A stretch of DNA of 34,814 nt from Actinomadura sp. CNU-125 (GCF_001942465.1 NZ_MKJY01000583.1:1-34814); one strand, 5' to 3'; shown: positions 17,346 through 25,421, numbered from the stretch's first letter. Program-made: numbers and translations. The notes: generated from the sequence alone by a model not told the origin.

Positions 17346-17363
17346 CGAACCCGGCCATCACCC

Positions 17364-17535
17364 CAGCCAGAGCGGACCGGGACCACTGCGATTGCGAGCG
17401 AAGCCAGATTCGAGCGAAGCGAGAATCTGATCGCGCAGCGAGCCCCCCGGGCGAGTCGGAGCGATGCAGCAATCGCACGCGTTGTCCGTTGAAGGAGGGC
17501 CCCCAGGGCCCGACGCCGAGGACAACGCAAAAACA
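17364..17535 (-). repeat. Complete intergenic repeat element, inverted (right arm)
   Basis: Read on the minus strand it runs head (17535 to ~17505), link, core and tail (17481-17364), in the same order as the fragments left of the kinase gene. The 118-base core-tail part is nearly identical to 15193-15309. It ends 19 bases before the phosphatase start. No ORF inside looks real. Confidence 0.9.
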
Positions 17536-17539
17536 CAGG

Positions 17540-17545
17540 TAGCCT
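17540..17545 (+). promoter_or_regulatory. Leaderless-type -10 box for the phosphatase gene
   Basis: TAGCCT nine bases before ATG 17555, with no ribosome site between, places the transcription start at or just before the start codon. The box lies directly beside the end of the repeat element. Confidence 0.4.
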
Positions 17546-17554
17546 GACGTCGCC

Positions 17555-18193
17555 ATGACTGAGAAGACGATCGTTCACCTGCTGCGGCACGGTGAGGTGC
17601 ATAATCCGGGCGGAATCCTCTACGGGCGGCTGCCCGGCTATCGGCTCAGCGAGGACGGTCTCCTCATGGCCAAGGCCGCCGCGAAGTGGTTCTCGGATCG
17701 GGACGTGACGGCGCTGTTCTCGTCGCCGATGCAGCGGGCGCTGGAGACGGCGGCGCCGCTGGCGGACGTGTTCGATCTGCCGGTGACGGTGGACGATCGG
17801 CTGACGGAGGCGGACAACCATTTCGAGGGGTTGACGTTCGGGGTGGGGGCGGGGTCGCTGCGGCGGCCGGAGCACTGGCGGTATCTGCTGAATCCGTTCA
17901 AGCCGTCGTGGGGCGAGCCGTATCGGGAGCTGGCGGCGCGGATGCGTTCGGCGGTGATCCGGGCGCGGGATTCGGCGCGCGGGCATGAGGCGGTGTGCGT
18001 GAGCCATCAGCTGCCGGTGTGGGTGCTGCGGTTGCACGCGGAGCGGCGCCGGTTGTGGCATCACCCGGTGAAGCGGGAGTGCGGGCTGGCGAGCGTGACG
18101 AGCTTGACGTTCGAGGGGAACCGGCTCGTCGAGGTGGCGTACTGCGAGCCGGCGGGCGGGCTCGGTGGGGAACCCGGTGTCGCGGGTGCCTGA
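17555..18193 (+). CDS. Histidine phosphatase superfamily protein (phosphoglycerate mutase-like)
   Basis: A 212-residue protein with the catalytic RHGE (R11-E14), the SSPMQRALETAAPLA arginine motif, the acid residue region DNHFEGLTFG and the second catalytic His in CVSHQLPVW. The family removes phosphate from many small molecules or proteins; the substrate is not visible here. Such a gene commonly stands before the cytochrome c biogenesis genes in actinobacteria, as it does here, though a BlaI-like site 20 bases past its stop suggests those genes also have their own control. ATG 17555 appears leaderless. Confidence 0.85.
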   Translation: MTEKTIVHLLRHGEVHNPGGILYGRLPGYRLSEDGLLMAKAAAKWFSDRDVTALFSSPMQRALETAAPLADVFDLPVTVDDRLTEADNHFEGLTFGVGAGSLRRPEHWRYLLNPFKPSWGEPYRELAARMRSAVIRARDSARGHEAVCVSHQLPVWVLRLHAERRRLWHHPVKRECGLASVTSLTFEGNRLVEVAYCEPAGGLGGEPGVAGA

Positions 18194-18212
18194 GGGCGCC
18201 GGTAAGTTGTTG

Positions 18213-18229
18213 TACTACGACCTGTAGTA
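18213..18229. promoter_or_regulatory. BlaI/CopY-like operator before the cytochrome c biogenesis genes
   Basis: TACTAC (18213-18218), GACCT, GTAGTA (18224-18229) is a perfect dyad of the TACTAC-n-GTAGTA type bound by BlaI/MecI/CopY-family repressors. It lies 14 bases before the TTG start of the ResA-like gene and next to its AGGAGGG ribosome site. The regulator is not in this window; the assignment rests on motif resemblance. Confidence 0.45.
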
Positions 18230-18242
18230 GTAGGAGGGTCCG

Positions 18243-18827
18243 TTGAGCCCCCGTGTCTTCCGTGTGCGCGCCGCCGTGGCCGTCCTCGCCCTGTGCGGCC
18301 TGCTCGCGGGCTGTGCCGGGACGGACGCGTCGCAGGACGGGGCGGGCGACAACCGGTTCGTGTCCGGCGACGGGAACGTGACCGAGTACGCGCCCGCCGA
18401 CCGTGAGTCGCTCGGCAAGGTGACCGGGGAGTTCCTGGACGGGAAGCCGTTCGCGTTGTCGGACTACCGCGGCAAGGTCGTGGTGGTGAACTTCTGGGCG
18501 TCGTGGTGCGCGCCGTGCCGTGGCGAGGCGCCGTCGCTGGAGCAGGTGCACAAGGAGAACGAGGCGAAGGGCGCCGCGTTCGTCGGCATCAACTTCAAGG
18601 ACTCGAAGCCGAACGCGGAGGCGTTCGAGCGCAATTTCGAGGTGTCGTATCCGAGCGTGTTCGACGGGGACGGGCGGGTGACGCTCGCGTTCCGCGAGGT
18701 GCCGCCGAACGCGATCCCGAGCACGCTCGTCCTGGACCGGCAGGGCCGGGTGGCGGCCCGGATCATCGGCGCGACGACGTACAGCAAGCTGAATCCGCTG
18801 GTCGCCGACATGCTCGCGGAAAAGTGA
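18243..18827 (+). CDS. resA: TlpA/ResA-like thiol-disulfide lipoprotein
   Basis: A 194-residue exported protein. The signal peptide ends in a lipobox, LLAGC (C24), predicting a lipid anchor on the outer face of the membrane. A thioredoxin fold follows with the WCAPC redox pair (C89, C92) and a cis-Pro in NAIPSTLVLD. It reduces the cysteines of apocytochromes c so that heme can be attached; CcdA, encoded next, supplies the electrons. TTG 18243 is chosen because it follows AGGAGGG and yields a complete signal peptide. Its stop overlaps the GTG of ccdA. Confidence 0.92.
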   Translation: MSPRVFRVRAAVAVLALCGLLAGCAGTDASQDGAGDNRFVSGDGNVTEYAPADRESLGKVTGEFLDGKPFALSDYRGKVVVVNFWASWCAPCRGEAPSLEQVHKENEAKGAAFVGINFKDSKPNAEAFERNFEVSYPSVFDGDGRVTLAFREVPPNAIPSTLVLDRQGRVAARIIGATTYSKLNPLVADMLAEK

Positions 18828-19567
18828 GCGCGGTGAACGAGACGGTCGTCGGCGGGTCGCTGGTGGCCGCGGCGCCGCTGGCGGCGCTGGCGGGGGTCGT
18901 GTCGTTCGCGTCGCCGTGCGTGCTGCCGCTGGTGCCGGGCTACCTGTCGTACGTGACGGGCATGTCGGGCGCGGATCTCGCGGACGAGCGGCGGGGGCGG
19001 CTCCTCGCGGGCGTGCTGTTGTTCATCGCGGGGTTTTCGGTGGTGTTCGTCAGCTACGGCATGGTGTTCGGGGGGCTCGGCCGGTGGCTGCTGGAGTACC
19101 AGGAGACGATCACGCGGGTGCTGGGCGTGGTGACGATCGTGTTCGGTCTCGCGTTCATGGGCCTGATCCCGGGGTTGCAGCGGACGGTGAAGTCGGGACG
19201 GCTTCCGGCGGCGGGGCTCGCGGGGGCGCCGGTGCTGGGCGTCCTGTTCGGGCTGGGGTGGACGCCGTGCATCGGGCCGACGCTGGGCGCGGTGCAGAGT
19301 CTCGCGATCACGGAGGCGAGCGCGGGACGGGGGGCGCTGCTGTCCGTCGCGTACTGTCTGGGGCTCGGGTTGCCGTTCGTGGCGGCGGCGCTGGCGTACC
19401 GGCGGGCGCTCGGGGCGTTCGGCGTGGTGAAGCGGCACTATCCGCTGGTGATGCGGGCCGGTGGCGGCATGCTGGTGCTGCTCGGCGTGCTGCTGGTCAG
19501 CGGCGTGTGGGGGGACATGACCATCGAGCTGAAGTCGTGGATCAGCGGCTTCGAACCGGTTATCTGA
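18824..19567 (+). CDS. ccdA: Cytochrome c biogenesis protein CcdA (DsbD-like transmembrane thiol transporter)
   Basis: About 247 residues and six membrane spans. It carries the two membrane cysteines typical of CcdA, in FASPCVLPLVPGY (C32) and GWTPCIGPT (C149), which pass reducing power from cytoplasmic thioredoxin to ResA outside. GTG 18824 overlaps the ResA stop (GTGA); a second GTG at 18833 is possible. It lies one base upstream of the ResB gene, in an apparent operon ResA-CcdA-ResB-CcsB. Confidence 0.93.
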   Translation: MSAVNETVVGGSLVAAAPLAALAGVVSFASPCVLPLVPGYLSYVTGMSGADLADERRGRLLAGVLLFIAGFSVVFVSYGMVFGGLGRWLLEYQETITRVLGVVTIVFGLAFMGLIPGLQRTVKSGRLPAAGLAGAPVLGVLFGLGWTPCIGPTLGAVQSLAITEASAGRGALLSVAYCLGLGLPFVAAALAYRRALGAFGVVKRHYPLVMRAGGGMLVLLGVLLVSGVWGDMTIELKSWISGFEPVI

Positions 19568-19568
19568 C

Positions 19569-21266
19569 ATGAGCGATACGGAGATCGAGAGCGGCACGCG
19601 TCCACCGGCGGCGCGGCAGGCCGCGCAGGACGTGCCGCGGCCGAAGGGGCTGGGCCCGCTGGGCTGGCTGCGCTGGGCGTGGCGGCAGCTCACGACGATG
19701 CGCACGGCGCTGATCCTGCTGTTCCTGGTGGCGCTGGGTTCGGTTCCGGGGTCGGTGTTCCCGCAGCGGGGGCAGGCGCCGGAGGACGTCGCCACCTACC
19801 TGGAGGAACACAAGACGGTCGGGCCGTGGCTCGACAAGTTCTCGATGTTCGACGTGTTCGCGGCGCCGTGGTTCGCCGCGATCTACATCTTGCTGTTCGT
19901 GTCGCTGGCGGGGTGCGTGATCCCGCGCGCCGCGAAGCACTACCGGTCGATGCGGGCGCGGCCTCCGGCGGCGCCGCGGAACCTGAAGCGGCTGCCGCAG
20001 TCGGCGTCGTTCGAGACGGACGCGCCCGCCGAGGAGGTCCTGGAGGACGCGCGCAGGGCGCTGCGGGGCAAGCGCTTCCGGGTGGACGTGTCCGGCGGTG
20101 CGGTGTCGGCGGAGAAGGGCTACCTGGGGGAGACGGGCAACCTGGTCTTCCACCTGGCGCTGCTGGCGCTGCTGTTCGCGCTGGGCCTCGGGAACATGTT
20201 CGGCTACCGGGGCAACATCCTGCTGACCGAGGGCGACACGTTCGCGAACTCGCTCAGCCTCTACGACCAGTTCGAGCCCGGACGGGTGTTCAGCGGCGAC
20301 GATCTCCCGCCGTTCACCGTCCGGCTGGAGGACTTCCAGGCCGAGTACGAGACCGAGGGCTCCAACCGGGGGGCGGCGACCGACTTCACCGCGAAGGTCC
20401 ACTACCGGGAGGACCCGCAGGGCGGGGAGAAGCCGTACGACCTGAAGGTCAACCATCCGCTGATGGTGGGCGGCGCGAAGGTCTACCTGCTGAACCACGG
20501 CTACTCGCCGGTGTTCACGGTGAGGGACGCGGAAGGGAACGTGGCGTTCAAGGACGCGGTGCCGTTCCTGCCGATGGAGACCCGCAACTACACGTCCGAG
20601 GGCGTCATCAAGGCGCCGGACGCGCGGCCCGACCAGCTCGCGTTCTACGCGATCCTGTGGCCGACGGCGGTCTCGACGGAGGACGGCGAGCAGATCGTGT
20701 CCGCGTTCCCGGGGCCGCTGCGGCCGGTCGTGACGATCTCGTCGTTCAAGGGCGACATCGGCCTCGACGACGGCACCCCGCAGTCGGTCTACAAGCTGGA
20801 GGGGCTCGGCAAGACCCTGCAGATGGTCAAGGACGGCCAGAAGCTCATGGAGCCCGGCGACACGTTCGAGCTGCCGGAGGGCGCCGGTTCGATCAAGTTC
20901 GAGGGCGTCCGGGAGTGGGCGAGCCTGTCGGTGAACCGCGACCCGGGACGCGTCCCCGCGCTGGTCGCGGCGATCCTCGCGGTCGCGGGGGTCGTGGCGT
21001 CCTTCATGGTGCGGCGGCGCAGGGTGTGGGTCCGTGCGGCGGCCGGGAAGGGCGGGCGTACGGTGGTCGAGGTCGGCGGCCTCACGCTGGGGAGCCCGAC
21101 CGCGGAGTTCGATGACATCGTGGCCGCGCTGCGCGGCCCCGAGCAGGACGGGCCCGGTGCGGGCCCGGACGAGGGCGGATCCGACGCGGAGTCCGTCGAC
21201 GACGGGCAGGGCGACGAGCCCGGAGCCGACCGGGAGACCGGCGCGGCGGACGATTCGAAGGAGTGA
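19569..21266 (+). CDS. resB: Cytochrome c biogenesis protein ResB (Ccs1)
   Basis: A 565-residue membrane protein. Early spans (MRTALILLFLVALGSVPGSVFPQ and WFAAIYILLFVSLAGCVIPR), a third span (NLVFHLALLALLFALGLGNMFGY), a large outer domain (about residues 220-455) and a final span (ALVAAILAVAGVVASFMV) match ResB/Ccs1. With CcsB it forms the System II heme export and ligation complex. The cytosolic C-terminus is a long acidic tail (residues ~510-565, Asp/Glu/Gly/Pro-rich) without apparent fold. ATG 19569 starts one base after the ccdA stop; the stop overlaps the ccsB start. Confidence 0.94.
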   Translation: MSDTEIESGTRPPAARQAAQDVPRPKGLGPLGWLRWAWRQLTTMRTALILLFLVALGSVPGSVFPQRGQAPEDVATYLEEHKTVGPWLDKFSMFDVFAAPWFAAIYILLFVSLAGCVIPRAAKHYRSMRARPPAAPRNLKRLPQSASFETDAPAEEVLEDARRALRGKRFRVDVSGGAVSAEKGYLGETGNLVFHLALLALLFALGLGNMFGYRGNILLTEGDTFANSLSLYDQFEPGRVFSGDDLPPFTVRLEDFQAEYETEGSNRGAATDFTAKVHYREDPQGGEKPYDLKVNHPLMVGGAKVYLLNHGYSPVFTVRDAEGNVAFKDAVPFLPMETRNYTSEGVIKAPDARPDQLAFYAILWPTAVSTEDGEQIVSAFPGPLRPVVTISSFKGDIGLDDGTPQSVYKLEGLGKTLQMVKDGQKLMEPGDTFELPEGAGSIKFEGVREWASLSVNRDPGRVPALVAAILAVAGVVASFMVRRRRVWVRAAAGKGGRTVVEVGGLTLGSPTAEFDDIVAALRGPEQDGPGAGPDEGGSDAESVDDGQGDEPGADRETGAADDSKE

Positions 21267-22246
21267 CGAGGGTGGGCGACGCCGACCTCGCGAATCTGAG
21301 CGACAAGCTCATGCTGACGACGGTGGTGCTGTACATCATCGCGATGGTCGCGTACGCGGCCGACCTCGGCTTCGGACGCCGCCGGGTGCGGGCCGCCGAG
21401 GTCGAGGCGAAGGTCCTCGTCGGCGCGGCCGGGGCGGAGGCCGTGGAGACCGGGCCGTCCGGGACGGCCGCCGGGTCCGCCGACGAGGCGGCGGAGCGGA
21501 CGCAGGTCGAACCGGCCAAGCTCGCGATCCTGCTGAACGTTCTCGGCTGGGGCGCGCACCTGGGCGTCATCGTGGCGCGGGGCCTGGCCGCGAACCGCTG
21601 GCCGTGGGCGAACATGTACGAGTTCCTCACCGCGATCGCGTTCGCCGCCGTCACCGCGTTCCTCATCGTGATGCTGCGCTACCGGGCCCGCTACCTGGGC
21701 GCGTTCGTGATGGTCGCCGCCGTCGTCGCGCTGGGCGTCGCCAACATCTGGCTCTACGACGAGGTCGGCCCGGTCAGCCCGGCGCTGAACTCGTACTGGA
21801 TCGCGATCCACGTGTCGGCCGCGATCATCGCGACGGGCGCGTTCACGGTCGCCGGCGCCGCCACGATCCTCTACCTGATCAAGGCCCGTGCGGAGGCCCG
21901 GGGGAAGGTCGGCGAGCACGGCATCCTGGCCCGCATGCCGTCGACGGAGGGCCTGGACCGGCTCGCGAACGCCGTCACCATGTTCGCGTTCCCGATCTGG
22001 ACGGCCGCGATCATCATGGGCGCGATCTGGGCGGACCAGGCGTGGGGCCGCTACTGGGGCTGGGACCCCAAGGAGATCTGGTCGTTCATTACCTGGGTTA
22101 TCTACGCCGCGTATCTGCACGCCCGCGCCACCGCCGGGTGGAAGGGCCGCAAGGCCGCGATCCTGGCGCTCATCGCGTTCGCCGCGCTGATGTTCAACTT
22201 CTTCGGCGTGAACTACATGTTCTCTGGCCTGCACTCTTACGCCTGA
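21263..22246 (+). CDS. ccsB: Cytochrome c biogenesis protein CcsB/ResC
   Basis: A 327-residue polytopic membrane protein of the heme-handling family. It has the tryptophan-rich WGRYWGWDPKEIWSFITW motif that binds heme outside the membrane, plus conserved histidines in nearby spans. A variable Ala/Glu-rich insert follows the first span (residues ~35-80). It ligates heme to CxxCH motifs together with ResB. GTG 21263 overlaps the ResB stop. A strong hairpin follows the gene, so it ends the operon. Confidence 0.94.
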   Translation: MTRVGDADLANLSDKLMLTTVVLYIIAMVAYAADLGFGRRRVRAAEVEAKVLVGAAGAEAVETGPSGTAAGSADEAAERTQVEPAKLAILLNVLGWGAHLGVIVARGLAANRWPWANMYEFLTAIAFAAVTAFLIVMLRYRARYLGAFVMVAAVVALGVANIWLYDEVGPVSPALNSYWIAIHVSAAIIATGAFTVAGAATILYLIKARAEARGKVGEHGILARMPSTEGLDRLANAVTMFAFPIWTAAIIMGAIWADQAWGRYWGWDPKEIWSFITWVIYAAYLHARATAGWKGRKAAILALIAFAALMFNFFGVNYMFSGLHSYA

Positions 22247-22257
22247 CGAGCCGAGCC

Positions 22258-22296
22258 CGCCGCCGGGCCCGGGGCCGCCGCCCCGGCCCGGCGGCG
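22258..22296 (+). terminator. Terminator after ccsB
   Basis: Arms 22258-22274 (CGCCGCCGGGCC(C)GGGG) and 22281-22296 (CCCCGGCCCGGCGGCG) pair with one bulged C around a 6-base loop, 12 bases past the ccsB stop. It is a very stable GC-rich hairpin. Confidence 0.7.
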
Positions 22297-22478
22297 CTCG
22301 TGTGCCCGGCCCCGGTGACGGGCGTCCGGTTTCGGCGGTAATTAGTCACCCGGTCCCACGTCCTCCCCGAAAGTTTCCGTGACCGACGGGGATGACGGGA
22401 TGTCGGGTTCCGGCTTACGCTTCCTCGGGGACCCCGCCCGCCCAGAGTGTCCGCGGGTCCCGTCGACAGAGGAGCCCG

Positions 22479-23519
22479 ATGCGCTTCAAAGGCGTCCACC
22501 GCAAACCCCGGGAGTTCCGGAACCGGGCGTTCTCCCGCGGCGGGCCGTTCCGCCCTGCCGACCGCCCCGCCGACGGTCCCGCCGATCCGGGGTACGCGCC
22601 CTCGCCGCCCGACTCGGGACGGACGCCGGAGCCGCCCGGGACGCGGCCGCGCGGCAACCAGCCGCGGGACAGGTTCGGCCGGTTCCGCAAGGCCGGACGC
22701 GGCGACGCCTTCGCCCTCGCGGCCGGTGACGCGGCCACCGTGGAAGCCCCCGAGACCGATGCCGGCCCGGGCGGGGACCGGACGGCCGAGGGGTTCGGCG
22801 GACGGTACGGGCGGCGGCCGGGCGCGGGGCGGCGCGCCCCGGGCGACCTGTCGTGGCGCGACTTCGAGCTCGACGACGGTCCGCCGCGGGTGGAGCCGCA
22901 CCCGCCGGGGACGCCGCACGCCGCCGACGGCCGCCGGAACTGCGGCGTCCTGGAGCGGATCCTGCACCGGCAGTGGGACGTCCGGGACGGGCCGCCGACG
23001 CCGGAGGTGATCCGCGCGGTGGAGAGCCTCGCCGGGCTGCCGGACGCGCTGAAGGAGCGGCTCGCGGCCGGGCTGGACGGCGTGTACGTGGGGCCGGGCG
23101 GAGTGCCGCAGCTCGACGACATGGGCCACCTGCGCGACCGTCCGCTCCCGTCGGGACGGGCGACGTGGGACGTGTGCGCCGGGGCCTACGGCGACCGCAA
23201 GATCGTCGTGGGGGACCGGCCGTCACCGACCCCGGACGTGATGCTGCACGAGGTCGGGCACGCGCTCGACGACATCGAGGGCGGCACCGGGTGGGCGTCG
23301 GACGGGGCGGCGTTCCGCGCGCTGTACGCGCAGTGCCGTCCGCACCTGGCGAGCGACTTCCACAAGCAGCCGGACGCGCTGGGCCGCCGCGAGTTCTTCG
23401 CGGACGCCTTCGCGGCGATCTCCTCGCGCCAGCGGCCCGCGCTCGTCGACATGCTCGGCGGCGACATCCGCACCGCGCTGGAGGTCATGCTCTTCTTCAA
23501 CCGCACCTTCGGGATCTAG
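22479..23519 (+). CDS. Putative lethal-factor-like (gluzincin) zinc metallopeptidase with disordered N-terminus
   Basis: 346 residues. The first ~130 are Pro/Gly/Arg/Asp-rich and look unstructured, with no signal peptide. The C-terminal half holds the zinc motif HEVGH (H257, E258, H261) in VMLHEVGHALDDIEGG, followed 44 residues later by Glu305 in GRREFFADAFAAIS. This spacing and context resemble anthrax lethal-factor-like (ATLF) gluzincin domains found in bacterial toxins. Further blocks such as YVGPGGVPQLDDMGHLRDRPLPSGRATWDVCAGAYG are unplaced. ATG 22479 has an AGAGGAG ribosome site; an in-frame upstream start is less likely. A hairpin and a small acidic-tailed ORF follow. It could be a toxin, a housekeeping protease or a developmental protease; the target is unknown. 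Confidence 0.65.
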   Translation: MRFKGVHRKPREFRNRAFSRGGPFRPADRPADGPADPGYAPSPPDSGRTPEPPGTRPRGNQPRDRFGRFRKAGRGDAFALAAGDAATVEAPETDAGPGGDRTAEGFGGRYGRRPGAGRRAPGDLSWRDFELDDGPPRVEPHPPGTPHAADGRRNCGVLERILHRQWDVRDGPPTPEVIRAVESLAGLPDALKERLAAGLDGVYVGPGGVPQLDDMGHLRDRPLPSGRATWDVCAGAYGDRKIVVGDRPSPTPDVMLHEVGHALDDIEGGTGWASDGAAFRALYAQCRPHLASDFHKQPDALGRREFFADAFAAISSRQRPALVDMLGGDIRTALEVMLFFNRTFGI

Positions 23520-23543
23520 GGTGTGTGTTCCGCGGCACACACC
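23520..23543 (+). terminator. Hairpin between metallopeptidase and its small neighbour
   Basis: GGTGTGTG (23520-23527) / CACACACC (23536-23543) with an 8-base loop, beginning one base after the stop codon. It could attenuate read-through into, or mark separate control of, the small gene at 23580. Confidence 0.45.
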
Positions 23544-23579
23544 AGAGGATCCCGTGATGGCAGACGATGGTGATCGACG

Positions 23580-23867
23580 ATGTACGTGATCCGGCTCCCC
23601 GACGGCACGCTCCGGGTCCCGCACAGCGTGCTCGCCGAGCCCGGCGAGGACGGGACGGGCGACGGGCGCGGCTCCGCCCGCGGTACCGGCCGCGTCATCG
23701 CCGACGCCTATGTGGAGGTCGGTCCCGGCGACCCCGACTACGACCGGCTGCTGGCGCAGTCGCTGACCGAGGAGGAGCTGGCGGAGCGGCGGCGCGGCTG
23801 GCGGGAGGGCGACGCGGACCTGCTGCGCCGGTTCGAGGAGTGGAAGGCGGGCGAGGCGGAGGAGTAG
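23580..23867 (+). CDS. Small protein of unknown function next to the metallopeptidase
   Basis: 95 residues, not recognised. The N-terminal part (MYVIRLPDGTLRVPHSVLAEPGED) reads as beta-strand/loop, a Gly-rich spacer follows, and the C-terminal 40 residues (LLAQSLTEEELAERRRGWREGDADLLRRFEEWKAGEAEE) should form charged, acidic helices. High third-position GC supports real coding. ATG 23580 is the only start after an in-frame stop at 23571. It follows the metallopeptidase gene by 60 bases and could be a partner or immunity-type protein; this rests on position alone. Confidence 0.6.
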   Translation: MYVIRLPDGTLRVPHSVLAEPGEDGTGDGRGSARGTGRVIADAYVEVGPGDPDYDRLLAQSLTEEELAERRRGWREGDADLLRRFEEWKAGEAEE

Positions 23868-23890
23868 CCGCCCGCGCGGAGCGATCGCCG

Positions 23891-23916
23891 GAACCGGTTC
23901 CCCCGAGAACCGGTTC
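23891..23916. terminator. Bidirectional hairpin between the small gene and bldC
   Basis: GAACCGGTTC (23891-23900) and the same 10 bases again (23907-23916) form a stem with a 6-base loop; each arm is itself a palindrome. It lies between convergent genes. Confidence 0.6.
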
Positions 23917-24016
23917 GCCCGTTCGGCGGCGGGTGGGGCGACGGGCGCGGACCGCCGTCCCAGGCCACCTGTGCTTCGATGCCGGACGCGCCGGGCGGGG
24001 CGGCCGACGGGCCCGG

Positions 24017-24220
24017 TCAGTGCCCGGGGTGACTTCCCACCGGCTCCTCGCCACGCAGCAGCGCGTGGACTTCCGACTCCCGGAAGCGGCGGTGGCCGCC
24101 AGGGGTCCGGATGCTGCTGATCCGGCCGGCCGCGGCCCAGCGGGTGACCGTTTTCGGATCAACCCGGAAGAGGGCGGCGACCTCTCCTGGGGTCAGCAGG
24201 CGCTCGCTCGTGCTCTCCAC
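24017..24220 (-). CDS. bldC: BldC-family MerR-like DNA-binding developmental regulator
   Basis: A 67-residue protein consisting almost only of one winged helix-turn-helix: LLTPGEVAALFRVDPKTVTRWAAAGRISSIRTPGGHRRFRESEVHALL. It matches BldC, the small MerR-like protein that binds DNA cooperatively and holds back development in Streptomyces. The open frame extends upstream to 24373, but GTG 24220 follows GGGGGAGAG and gives the family's usual length, so I take it as the start. Streptomyces BldC has Leu where this has Pro in RTPGGHRR, a common variant. Confidence 0.85.
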   Translation of the reverse strand: MESTSERLLTPGEVAALFRVDPKTVTRWAAAGRISSIRTPGGHRRFRESEVHALLRGEEPVGSHPGH

Positions 24221-24405
24221 GTTTTCTCTCCCCCTTTGTCCCGCTCTCGGCGCGGGTGGACTGTTTACAGTGTGGCGGGTCAAGACCGATTTCTCCCTTG
24301 TTTTCGCAAAACATGACAGGGTGTAGTTCCATGAGCTGGAGTGATGACGTTCGGTGACTGCGTCATGAGCCACTGGCGCCCCGCCGACCCCGGCTGACCT
24401 GCCAT

Positions 24406-24419
24406 GTCACGGTCGTGAC
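24406..24419. promoter_or_regulatory. Palindrome and leaderless promoter before the threonine dehydratase gene
   Basis: GTCACG-GT-CGTGAC (24406-24419) is a perfect dyad near the expected -35 region. A -10-like TAGTCT (24444-24449) stands six bases before ATG 24456, predicting a leaderless message. The dyad is an operator candidate for an unknown regulator. Confidence 0.4.
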
Positions 24420-24455
24420 GTCCGCGGAGCGGCCGCGACGCAATAGTCTCCGAGC

Positions 24456-25421
24456 ATGTCCGATCTTGTGACCCCGACGGAGATCGAGCGCGCGGCCGAA
24501 CGGCTCGCGGGAGTCGTCGTCCGCACCCCGCTCGTCCCGTTCCCGGGCGACCCCGGCGGCCCGGCACTGCTGGTCAAGGCCGAGTCGCTGCAGCCGATCG
24601 GCGCGTTCAAGCTCCGTGGCGCCTACACCGCCATCTCGCAGCTCCCCGAGGCCGAACGCGCGCGCGGGGTGGTGACGCACTCTAGTGGCAACCACGCCCA
24701 AGCCGTGGCGTTCTCGGCGCGCGCGCTCGGAATCAAAGCCGTGCTCGTCATGCCGCACAACACCCCGGCCGTGAAAGTGGACGCGTGCGTCGCGCTCGGC
24801 GCCGAGATCGTCTACGTGGAGCCGAATTCCGCGGTGCGCGAGGAGACCGCCGACGCGCTCGCCGCCGCGCACGGGTTCGCGCTGATCCCGCCCTACGACG
24901 ACCCGCGGGTGATCGCGGGCCAGGGCACCTGCGGGCTGGAGATCGTCCAGGACCGCCCGGACGTCGACGTCGTGCTCGTCCCGGTGAGCGGCGGCGGCCT
25001 GCTCGCGGGCGTCGCGGCGGCGGTGAAGGCGCTGCGCCCGGACGCGAAGGTGTTCGGAGTCGAGCCCGAGCTGGCGGCCGACGCGCGCGACTCGTTCCAC
25101 GCCGGGCACCCGGTCGGCTGGGACGCGGCGGAGACCGGACGGACGATCGCCGACGCGCTGCGCGTCCAGCGGATCGGCGCGCTGCCGTTCGCGCACATGC
25201 GCGAGTACGTGGACGGCGTCCTCACCGTGACCGAGGACGAGATCAGGCGGGCGATGCGGCGGCTCGCCCGCGAGGCGCGGCTGGTCGCCGAACCGGCCGG
25301 GGCGGTCGCGACCGCCGCGTACCTGTACCGCCGCGACGAACTGCCCGCCGCCCGGACGTTCGTGTCGATCCTGTCCGGCGGGAACGTCGACCCGTCCCTC
25401 TTCCAGGACGTCTATCGCTGA
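24456..25421 (+). CDS. Threonine/serine dehydratase-type PLP enzyme
   Basis: A 321-residue fold-type II PLP enzyme: ESLQPIGAFKLRGAY with Schiff-base Lys52, SSGNHAQAVA phosphate-side loop, VPVSGGGLLAGVAAAVKAL glycine loop and SGGNVDPSLF end. It lacks the C-terminal ACT-type regulatory domain of biosynthetic IlvA, so it resembles catabolic threonine dehydratase or serine racemase. It makes 2-oxobutyrate from threonine or pyruvate from serine; the specificity cannot be read here. The gene is leaderless by the promoter position. Confidence 0.9.
   Translation: MSDLVTPTEIERAAERLAGVVVRTPLVPFPGDPGGPALLVKAESLQPIGAFKLRGAYTAISQLPEAERARGVVTHSSGNHAQAVAFSARALGIKAVLVMPHNTPAVKVDACVALGAEIVYVEPNSAVREETADALAAAHGFALIPPYDDPRVIAGQGTCGLEIVQDRPDVDVVLVPVSGGGLLAGVAAAVKALRPDAKVFGVEPELAADARDSFHAGHPVGWDAAETGRTIADALRVQRIGALPFAHMREYVDGVLTVTEDEIRRAMRRLAREARLVAEPAGAVATAAYLYRRDELPAARTFVSILSGGNVDPSLFQDVYR

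Noticed and set aside
15193..17481. Classic insertion sequence or composite transposon around the kinase
   Set aside because: No transposase or recombinase ORF lies within or next to the arms, and no clear target-site duplication was found.
24221..24373. N-terminal extension of the BldC protein
   Set aside because: The extra 51 residues overlap the divergent promoter region, look non-coding, and BldC proteins are normally about 68 residues long.
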